DNA of 18,296 bases from Anaerolineales bacterium UBA1429 (GTDB lineage: Bacteria > Chloroflexota > Anaerolineae > UBA1429), in assembly GCA_002329325.1 (NCBI GenBank), contig DCTX01000090.1, positions 11,609-29,904 on the forward strand, written 5' to 3'. The notes beneath the pieces are model-generated. The model was not told the origin of the DNA. It did not search any database and worked only from the letters and a program-made list of their open reading frames with translations. Both the position numbers and the translations under genes were made by a program. Shown piece after piece: positions 6,959 to 13,079 of the stretch; position 1 is the stretch's first letter; the number at the start of each line of letters is the position of its first letter.

Positions 6959-8144
6959 GGTTGATGTCCGAGATCAGGCTGTCATAGTCCCAGCCGGAAG
7001 CATAGACGCGCACGCGGATGATGCGATAGGGGCTGATGGAGAGGCTCTCCAGCAGGTTGTCGGATTCGAACAGGAACCAGCGATCTCTGGGGATCTGCAG
7101 CCCAAAGGTGGTGGGGTTGTTGTTGATGTTCTGATAGTAGAACCCCTGCACCCATTCGGCCTCGCTATCGTACACGTCGCGATAGGTGATGCGGATCATC
7201 AGGGGGTATTCGGACGCCAGGTAGCCGCCGCCGGAGAGGGCCTGGTGGCGCACCTTGACGGTGGCCCGCACCACCAGCGAGGTGGCCGGATCGGGGATGG
7301 CGGCGTCAACGGTCTGCTCCAGGATGGTCTCGCAGTGGTTGCCGCCGGCGCCGGTGCGCACCAGGCGCACGGCCTGCCGCCCCTCGTCCACCACCAGCTC
7401 GGCGACGCCATCCACCTCGCCGCCATCGGTGCCCTGGTCGTTGTAGATGCGCCACTCGGCCAGGGGTTCCTGGAACTCGCCGTTGGCGATCAGGTTGCGG
7501 GCCACGCCGACGGGCAACTCGGGGGCCTGGCCCGGGGCGATCTGGGTGCGCTCGCGGGGCTGCACCCGCACCTGCTGCCCCTGGGCGCTGACATCGGCAT
7601 AGCCGCGATAGGCGATGATCTCGGCCAGGTCGTTGCCCACCTCGACGGCATAGCTGCCATCCTCGGCCAACTCTGCCTCGCCATAGAGCGTGGAGACGAG
7701 CATCTCCAGGGGCGCTGTGGCGGAGAGAGCCGTGCCGATGCGGATACGCCCCGCCAGCAGGCTCAGGTGCACCGTCGTGGGCAGCGGGCTGGATGGAAAG
7801 CGCGGCGCGCGCAGCCGCTCCAGCCGCACCGCCGCCCCGGAAAAGAGCCGCATAAAGCTGTGGTCGAAAAAAGTGACCACGGCCTCAGAGGTCTCGTCCA
7901 CATAGATCAGGGTGCCCTCGGGCACAGTCATGCTGTTGCCCCGGGTGAGGGGCTGGGGGCCGCTACCCACCGGCAGCTCGACCACCACTGTGCCGATCAG
8001 CGATTCGACGATGGCCGTCTGCTCGTCTTCGGCGTTCTGCATATAGGCGCGGGCGCCCAGCGGGATGCCCACGGCCAAGAGGCAGAACACGGCAAAGGCG
8101 GAAAGCAGCACCACCCACGCGCCCCGTTCGGGATTCTCTCTCAT
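6945..8144 (-). CDS. FecR-domain membrane-anchored protein with C-terminal jelly-roll-like domain
   Basis: The protein has 399 residues. A short cytosolic N-terminus is followed by one transmembrane helix (about 10-32), so the rest is probably extracytoplasmic. Residues about 45-205 look like a FecR domain: beta-rich, with VPEGTLIYVDETSEAVVTF, a LLAGRIRI strand and TLYGEAELAEDGSYAVEV. After it, NLIANGEFQEPLAEWRIYN (217-235) opens a C-terminal beta-sandwich resembling carbohydrate-binding modules (to 399). Classical FecR proteins relay a signal to a FecI-type sigma factor, but none is encoded nearby, so a structural or sensing role outside the membrane is an open alternative. The ATG at 8144 directly abuts the acylphosphatase stop codon with GAGGTG upstream, indicating translational coupling. 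It is the last gene of the long minus-strand run. Confidence 0.8.
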   Translation of the reverse strand: MRENPERGAWVVLLSAFAVFCLLAVGIPLGARAYMQNAEDEQTAIVESLIGTVVVELPVGSGPQPLTRGNSMTVPEGTLIYVDETSEAVVTFFDHSFMRLFSGAAVRLERLRAPRFPSSPLPTTVHLSLLAGRIRIGTALSATAPLEMLVSTLYGEAELAEDGSYAVEVGNDLAEIIAYRGYADVSAQGQQVRVQPRERTQIAPGQAPELPVGVARNLIANGEFQEPLAEWRIYNDQGTDGGEVDGVAELVVDEGRQAVRLVRTGAGGNHCETILEQTVDAAIPDPATSLVVRATVKVRHQALSGGGYLASEYPLMIRITYRDVYDSEAEWVQGFYYQNINNNPTTFGLQIPRDRWFLFESDNLLESLSISPYRIIRVRVYASGWDYDSLISDINLIVE

Positions 8145-8456
8145 CTAGCCACGCACCTCAAAATCATGCCACGAGCCCTGGGCGAGCCGCCAGGCAACCT
8201 CCACCCGCGTCACGTCGGCCAGGGGCGAGCCGCGATGGAGCCAGGCGAGCAGTGCCCGCAGGGCGCGCTCGTCGCCCTGGGCCACCACCTGGACGCTGCC
8301 ATCGGGCAGGTTGCGGACATAGCCCCCCAGCCCCAGGGAGCGGGCCTTGGCCTGCGTGTAGTAGCGAAAGTTGACGCCCTGCACGCGCCCGTGCACGGTG
8401 GCCTCGAGCTGTTGGGGCCGACGGGCCGGCTCCTGGGCGGGCTGCTCGTGACTCAT
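8145..8456 (-). CDS. acyP: Acylphosphatase
   Basis: The protein has 103 residues, slightly longer than the usual ~90 because of an N-terminal tail rich in Gln, Pro and Arg. Acylphosphatases hydrolyse carboxyl-phosphate bonds of small acyl phosphates. The signature VHGRVQGVNFRYYTQAKA (21-38) contains the phosphate-binding R31, and GYVRNLPDGSV (45-55) contains the catalytic N49. The rest fits the compact alpha/beta fold. The start is the ATG at 8456 with GAGGGGGG 4 nt upstream. It follows the HEAT-repeat gene by 15 nt and its stop codon touches the start of the FecR-domain gene. Its position in the run gives no clue to a specific substrate. Confidence 0.95.
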   Translation of the reverse strand: MSHEQPAQEPARRPQQLEATVHGRVQGVNFRYYTQAKARSLGLGGYVRNLPDGSVQVVAQGDERALRALLAWLHRGSPLADVTRVEVAWRLAQGSWHDFEVRG

Positions 8457-8471
8457 GCCGCCCCCCTCGGC

Positions 8472-9581
8472 CTAGCCGATCTCCAGAAAGTCGTCGGGCC
8501 AGTCCTCGTCGTCGTCCTCAACGTCCTCGTCGTCCTCATCCTCGTCCACATAGTGATGGAACTCGCGGCGAAAGTCGTCGAGTTCATCCTCCTCCAGACC
8601 TTCCTCCTCCAGACCCTCCGCCTCTGGGCCCTCCTCCTCCAAGAGCCCCTGGTCCTCCAGATCCACCACCATGAGATCGAAGGAGGGCTCAAGGAAGGCG
8701 ATCTGCTCCAGGGCCTCTTCGGCGGCCTCGGCCATGGCGACATCGTTGCCCTGGGCGAGGCGGTCCAGGGCTGCCTGCGCCCGCTGGCCGCCGATCTGGC
8801 CCAGGGCCCATATCGCCGTGAGCCGGATCCCTTCATCGCGATCGTTGCGGATCAGGTCGATGAGGGTGGGCACCGCCCGCCGCAGGCTCATCTCGCCGCA
8901 GGCGTGGGCGGCCTCGAGGCGCATGGCGGGGGCCTCGTTGTGCAGCTCGGCGAGGACCGTCTCGGCCCAGAACGTGTCGGCGTTGCGCCCCATGGCGAAC
9001 AGGGCGCTGACGCGCATATGGGGATGCTCGTCGGCATAGGCGCGGTCGATGATCCGCCGCACCACGTCGTCGTTGATAAAGGCGATGGCCTCCACCGCTC
9101 GCCTTCGCACTTCGGGTGACTCTTGCTCAGAGTTGATGCACAGCTCCAGGGCCTGGCGCACCTGCTGCGCCAGGGGCTCATTCAACTCCTCGCACTCGGC
9201 CAGGAACACAAAGCGTCCCAGGGCTGTGGCGGCGGCGGCGCGCACCTCGGCGCTCGGGTCTCCCTGGAGCATCGCCACCAGCGGAGGCGCCAGGTCGGGT
9301 CGCTCGTCCTCCCAGAGCCCCTCGACGGCCTGGCGGCGCACCAGGGAGCTCTCGTCGCCCAGGCAGGCGCGAAAGAGCTCGTCGAAATCCAGGTGCACGT
9401 CCTCGCTGCCATAGTGGGCCATGCTGGCCACGATCTCCAGCCGGCGCACCTCGGGCAGCAACGCAAGGCGCTGGGCAAAGAGCGGGGCCTGGGCGCGGCT
9501 GGCGCCCGAGAGGCGCACGATGAATTCGCGGGTGATCTCGGCATCAACCAGTTCGTCCAGCGTTGCCAGGAAATCGGACAT
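8472..9581 (-). CDS. HEAT-repeat protein with highly acidic C-terminal tail
   Basis: The protein has 369 residues. Residues about 25-295 are alpha-helical HEAT/PBS-lyase-like repeats, with repeated units such as SSLVRRQAVEGLWE, AEVRAAAATALGR, PEVRRRAVEAIAFI, PHMRVSALFAMGR and EGIRLTAIWALGQIG. Such solenoids bind other proteins. Residues 308-369 form a strongly acidic, probably disordered tail; 14 of residues 346-360 are Asp or Glu, and a 15-bp unit is duplicated in the coding sequence. No catalytic motif is visible, so an adaptor or scaffold role is the most I can infer. Of two in-frame ATGs, I chose 9581 because AGGGAG lies about 6 nt upstream; 9599 is the alternative. It lies 49 nt after the site-2 protease gene and 15 nt before acylphosphatase. 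Confidence 0.88.
   Translation of the reverse strand: MSDFLATLDELVDAEITREFIVRLSGASRAQAPLFAQRLALLPEVRRLEIVASMAHYGSEDVHLDFDELFRACLGDESSLVRRQAVEGLWEDERPDLAPPLVAMLQGDPSAEVRAAAATALGRFVFLAECEELNEPLAQQVRQALELCINSEQESPEVRRRAVEAIAFINDDVVRRIIDRAYADEHPHMRVSALFAMGRNADTFWAETVLAELHNEAPAMRLEAAHACGEMSLRRAVPTLIDLIRNDRDEGIRLTAIWALGQIGGQRAQAALDRLAQGNDVAMAEAAEEALEQIAFLEPSFDLMVVDLEDQGLLEEEGPEAEGLEEEGLEEDELDDFRREFHHYVDEDEDDEDVEDDDEDWPDDFLEIG
8588..8617 (-). repeat. Two tandem 15-bp units in the acidic tail of the HEAT protein
   Basis: Two adjacent 15-bp units (8588-8602 and 8603-8617) differ only in their final bases. On the coding strand they encode GLEEE-type pentapeptides around residues 323-331. Further CCTCCTCC-type runs flank them. 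This looks like local slippage expansion in a disordered coding stretch. Confidence 0.6.
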
Positions 9582-9630
9582 GGGAGTCTCCCTCTCCATG
9601 ATAGGGTTGGCCGGGCCAGGGCAGGCCCCC

Positions 9631-10662
9631 TCAGTTGATCAGGCGACGCACGTCCACATAGGTGACCAGGAACATGACCATTACCATCACCACCAGACCG
9701 ACAAAGTGGACCATGCCCTCCCGCTCGGGCGGGATGCGGCGGCCGCCCCGCACCCACTCCAGCAGCACAAAGACCAGGCGCCCGCCATCCAGCGCGGGCA
9801 GCGGCAACAGGTTCAGCAGGAACAGGTTGATGCTCAGCAGCCCGGTGAGCTCGATCAGGCGCGAGAAGCCGGTCTTGACGGCCTCAACCGTGTATTGATA
9901 GATGCCCACAGGCCCGCTCACCTCAAAGGCGGCCTTGCCGGCCACGGCATCTCGCACGGCCTCGTACATGCTGGCCACGACGCCGAACACGGTGCGCACA
10001 CCCAGGGGCACCGCCTCATGCAGCGGATAGGACTGGCGCTCCAGCGGGAGCCCCAGCCCCACGCCCAGGGAGCCTTCCTCCGGCGGCGGGTCGGCGCGGG
10101 GGACCACCGTGGCGGCCATGAGGAGGGCGTCGCGGCGCCACTGGATCTCCACGGGCGCGCCCACATGGGCCTGGATCAGCCCGATGGCGTGGTCCACATC
10201 GCGGATCTCGACGCCGCCGATGGCCACCAGGTTGTCGCCGGGGAGGATGCCGGCCTCATAGGCAGGCGAGTTGGGCGCCACCACATAGACGCCGGTGCCC
10301 GGCCCCTCGACCTGGGTGGGCGCGCCCAACAGGAAGGTGGCGCTAAAGAGCACGATGGCCAGGAGCAGGTTCATGAGCGAGCCGGCGCCAAAGACCAGGG
10401 CGCGCACCCACCGGGGCTTGTTCGCCAGGCTGCCAGGGGCGCTGGGATTGTCCTCGTTCATGCGCACAAAGCCACCAAAGGGCAGCACGTTGATGGTCAG
10501 CAGCGTGCCGCGCCAGCGCCCCAGCGTCAGCAGGCGAGGGGGATAGCCAAAGCCAAACTCCTCCACCGTGACGCCCGCCAGCTTGGCGGCGACAAAGTGA
10601 CCGAGCTCATGGATAAAGATCAGTAGGCTGAAAATGATAAGAAACGATAGCAGGCCTGTCAT
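9631..10662 (-). CDS. rseP: RIP-type zinc metalloprotease (site-2 protease, RseP/M50 family)
   Basis: The protein has 343 residues, shorter than E. coli RseP (450) and with one clear PDZ domain instead of two. IFIHELGHF (15-23) is the zinc motif, with H18, E19 and H22 in the first membrane helix. NLLPLPALDGGRL (284-296) supplies the third ligand D292. A single PDZ domain spans about 122-190 with the core NSPAYEAGILPGDNLVAIGG. Membrane helices lie at about 5-25, 88-112, 268-290 and 318-336. S2P enzymes cut membrane-embedded anti-sigma factors or leftover signal peptides; the substrate here is unknown. Start: ATG at 10662, with GAGG about 9 nt upstream; 10677 is also possible. It lies between the isopentenyl phosphate kinase and the HEAT-repeat gene. 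No anti-sigma gene is adjacent. Confidence 0.93.
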   Translation of the reverse strand: MTGLLSFLIIFSLLIFIHELGHFVAAKLAGVTVEEFGFGYPPRLLTLGRWRGTLLTINVLPFGGFVRMNEDNPSAPGSLANKPRWVRALVFGAGSLMNLLLAIVLFSATFLLGAPTQVEGPGTGVYVVAPNSPAYEAGILPGDNLVAIGGVEIRDVDHAIGLIQAHVGAPVEIQWRRDALLMAATVVPRADPPPEEGSLGVGLGLPLERQSYPLHEAVPLGVRTVFGVVASMYEAVRDAVAGKAAFEVSGPVGIYQYTVEAVKTGFSRLIELTGLLSINLFLLNLLPLPALDGGRLVFVLLEWVRGGRRIPPEREGMVHFVGLVVMVMVMFLVTYVDVRRLIN

Positions 10663-10723
10663 ATCAGGCGACCTCATCTTCCTTCATCGGGCAGTTGGCC
10701 TCGCCCGGACGATTCCTAGACGA

Positions 10724-11530
10724 TCAGTAACGCAGCAGGGTTCCCTCTTGCACCTCGGCGCTGGCGAGGACGCGCTCGATCATGTGGGCCGTGCGCCCGG
10801 TGATGATGCGCACCATCAGGTTCGGCTGCTCGGTGACCAGTTCAAAGAGCAACTGGACCTTCTGCTGCATGCCGCCCGTCACATCCACGCCAAAGGAGGT
10901 GGAGAGCATCTCTCGCACCTCGTCATAGTTGCGCGAGGTGATGGCCGGAATCAGGCGCACGATGGCGTCCCGCTGCGGATCGCCGGAGTAGACTCCCGCC
11001 ACCTCCCCGGCCAGGAGGATGCGCTCCGGCCGCAACGCCCGCGCCAAGTATACCAGGATCTGCTCTGTGGAGAGGATCGTGCATCCTTGCACGGTGTCCA
11101 GCGCCACATCGCCGTAGACCAGCGGCACGCAGCCCTGGTCTAGCAGGGTGGTGAGGGGGTCCAGCGCCAGCTCGACCAGCTCACCCGCGTGGCAACGGGC
11201 CGAGGCGGAGGGCTGCAACGCCACCGCCGGGACGCCGGCGCCGAGCAGGGCGTCGGTCACCAGGCGGTTCAGCCGTTGCGCCGCCGCGGCGGTCTCGGCA
11301 TAGCCGCGCCAATCCTCCAGGTGGCCCTGGTGCACTTTGAAGCGGTCGGCGTAGAAATGCCCAAAGGAGCCGCTGCCATGGGCGAGGACGAGGCGCAGGT
11401 CCGGGCGCGCCTCGCGGGCGCGCTGGATCTCGAGGGCCACGCGTTCGATGACGGCCGGCCGAGCCGTCTCGAAACGGCGCTTGTCGGTGATCAGCGAGCC
11501 GCCCAGTTTGAGAAACACCAACTCGCCCAT
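10724..11530 (-). CDS. Isopentenyl phosphate kinase (amino acid kinase fold)
   Basis: The protein has 268 residues, typical for the family. FLKLGGSLITDK (6-17) is the amino-acid-kinase ATP-binding start with K8. HGSGSFGH (51-58) is the isopentenyl phosphate kinase hallmark; its last His (H58) is the catalytic residue of the family. The enzyme phosphorylates isopentenyl phosphate to isopentenyl diphosphate in the alternative mevalonate pathway, which is known in archaea and in Chloroflexota such as Roseiflexus. STEQIL (154-159) stands where many homologues have an SGD motif, so a related small-molecule kinase is possible but less likely. AGGAGGGG lies a few nt before the ATG at 11530. It is 18 nt downstream of the RNase Z gene. 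Other pathway genes are not in the window. Confidence 0.85.
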   Translation of the reverse strand: MGELVFLKLGGSLITDKRRFETARPAVIERVALEIQRAREARPDLRLVLAHGSGSFGHFYADRFKVHQGHLEDWRGYAETAAAAQRLNRLVTDALLGAGVPAVALQPSASARCHAGELVELALDPLTTLLDQGCVPLVYGDVALDTVQGCTILSTEQILVYLARALRPERILLAGEVAGVYSGDPQRDAIVRLIPAITSRNYDEVREMLSTSFGVDVTGGMQQKVQLLFELVTEQPNLMVRIITGRTAHMIERVLASAEVQEGTLLRY

Positions 11531-11548
11531 AGGGCCCCTCCTGCCCGT

Positions 11549-12538
11549 CTACAGCTCGTGGCCGTCCCACTCGATCAGCTCGTCCGGCTCTGCCACCCGC
11601 TCCTCCGGCTGAATGGGCTCGATGGCGCCGCGGGTGATGCGGAACTGCTCCAGATCGCGGGGGACGATGGTGTTGGGGAACACCTCGCGGGCCTCTCGCA
11701 GGATCTCGCGCTCGGAATAGCGTCGCGAGATGTGCACAAGAAACAGGTGTCGCACCCCCGCCTCCCGCGCCAGCTCGGCGGCCTGTCGCGCCGTCAGGTG
11801 CCCGAAACGGCCGGCCATGTCGGCGTCGCGGGCCACATAGGTGGCCTCGATCACCAGGGCATCGGCGTCGCGGCACACGTGCACCAGGTTATCGGTGCGG
11901 CCCGCATCGCCCACGTGCACCAGCTTGACGCCGTGGATCTCTTCGCCCAGCACATCGTCCGGCGCGATGATGCGGCCGTCGGCCAGGGTGATGCTCTCGC
12001 CCTCCACCAGGCGCCGGCGCTCGGGGCCGCGGGGCACGCCCAGCTCCTCGGCGCGTTCGGCCAGGAAGGGGCGGCGGCTCGGCTCCTCAAAGAGGTAGCC
12101 GTAGCAGCCGGGCCCCCGGTGCGATACGGGAAAGGCGGTGATGCGCAGCGTGTCCTTGTTCCAGATGACGCCGGGGCGGATGGCGACGAACTCGATCTCG
12201 GTATCCACCTCGCCGCCGCGGAGGACGACGTTGATCAGGTCCTGCACGCGCTGGAGCGCCCACTGGCCGCCATAGATGGTGAGGGCCTCGATGGACTCCC
12301 AGCGGGAGAAGGTCGAAACCAGGCCACCCAGGCCCAGGATATGGTCCAGGTGTCCATGGGTCAAGAGGATCTTGTCTATTCGGCGAAAGCCCAACCCGGT
12401 GCGCAAAAGCTGCCGCTGGGTGCCCTCGCCGCAATCAATCATAAAGCGCTGGTCGCGGTACATGACCAGCGCTGATGAAAGCCCCCTCTCGATGGAGGGC
12501 GCCGATGCAGATGTGCCTAGGAAGGCGATCTCGAACAT
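11549..12538 (-). CDS. rnz: Ribonuclease Z (tRNA 3' processing endonuclease)
   Basis: The protein has 329 residues, close to the ~310 usual for bacterial RNase Z. It removes the 3' trailer of tRNA precursors, which is needed here because the tRNA gene at 18065 does not encode CCA. The metallo-beta-lactamase core is complete: THGHLDH (60-66) with H61, H63, D65 and H66, then H140 in FPVSH, D211 in VGDAGRTDNL, H247 in FGHLTARQAAELA and H269 in LVHISRRY. The stretch at about 145-200, between H140 and D211, is the likely flexible exosite arm that grips tRNA. GTQRQLL (39-45) is also family-typical. The start at 12538 has AAAGG 7 nt upstream; an earlier in-frame start would add 14 residues without family support. 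The upstream gap of 91 nt shows no clear promoter. Confidence 0.95.
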   Translation of the reverse strand: MFEIAFLGTSASAPSIERGLSSALVMYRDQRFMIDCGEGTQRQLLRTGLGFRRIDKILLTHGHLDHILGLGGLVSTFSRWESIEALTIYGGQWALQRVQDLINVVLRGGEVDTEIEFVAIRPGVIWNKDTLRITAFPVSHRGPGCYGYLFEEPSRRPFLAERAEELGVPRGPERRRLVEGESITLADGRIIAPDDVLGEEIHGVKLVHVGDAGRTDNLVHVCRDADALVIEATYVARDADMAGRFGHLTARQAAELAREAGVRHLFLVHISRRYSEREILREAREVFPNTIVPRDLEQFRITRGAIEPIQPEERVAEPDELIEWDGHEL

Positions 12539-12629
12539 GCCAGACCTTTCTCTCAATCTTCCAGGGCGCGCGCCCGCCACAGATCCCCCTGGGGCGAGGG
12601 AAGCCGGTCGTTGCCCCGCGCTTGCCCGC

Positions 12630-13079
12630 CTATAGCTCCTTCCCCATGGGCAAGAAGTCGCTCATCTCGTCATAGCCCAGCCGTCGGTACAGGGCGCGGG
12701 CCTGCTGGTTGGCGCGCGCCACCAGCAGGTTCACCTTGAGGCACCCCTTGGCCCGCAGGCCCTCTTCGACGGCAGCCACAAGGCTGCTGCCGACGCCGCG
12801 CCCGCGATGGGCGGCATCCACCGCCAGGTGGTGCAGCCAGCCCCGGCGCCCGTCCCAGGCGCCCATGATGACGCCGATCACCTGCCCCTCTTGCTCAGCC
12901 ACCAGAAACAGATCGCCATCCCGGGCGCACTTTTTCGCCACCTCTTCGGAGCTGTCCGAAGGGCGGATGGTGACCCCGGCTCCGGCGGTCTGCCAGAGGC
13001 GCAGCACCGCCGGGTAGTCCTCCATGTCAAAGGGCCGGATGGTCCACGGCCCGTCCAGCGGATCGGCGCCCTGGCTCAT
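12630..13079 (-). CDS. GNAT family N-acetyltransferase, YpeA-like
   Basis: The protein has 149 residues and forms a single GNAT domain. It transfers an acetyl group from acetyl-CoA to an amine; the acceptor is unknown. Motif A is clear: LHHLAVDAAHRGRGVGSSLV (82-101), with the pyrophosphate-binding RGRGVG at 92-97. ARALYRRLGYDE (127-138) is the usual motif B. LFLVAEQEGQVIGVIMGAWD (57-76) and the closing LPMGKEL closely follow E. coli YpeA, including the FLVAE...G.VMGGYDGHRG pattern. The ATG at 13079 overlaps the stop codon of the PHP protein in an ATGA arrangement, with AGGA adjacent, suggesting reinitiation. A GTG at 13106 would lengthen it by nine residues and is less likely. Membership of the family is safe, but the substrate is not. 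Confidence 0.92.
   Translation of the reverse strand: MSQGADPLDGPWTIRPFDMEDYPAVLRLWQTAGAGVTIRPSDSSEEVAKKCARDGDLFLVAEQEGQVIGVIMGAWDGRRGWLHHLAVDAAHRGRGVGSSLVAAVEEGLRAKGCLKVNLLVARANQQARALYRRLGYDEMSDFLPMGKEL

Noticed and set aside
7245..9119. Long plus-strand frame opposite the FecR, acylphosphatase and HEAT genes
   Set aside because: It runs across three well-supported minus-strand genes and has antisense composition with no recognisable domain.
12564..12575. GGGCGCGCGCCC palindrome before the RNase Z gene as an operator
   Set aside because: It is a pure G/C palindrome in GC-rich DNA with no promoter boxes beside it.
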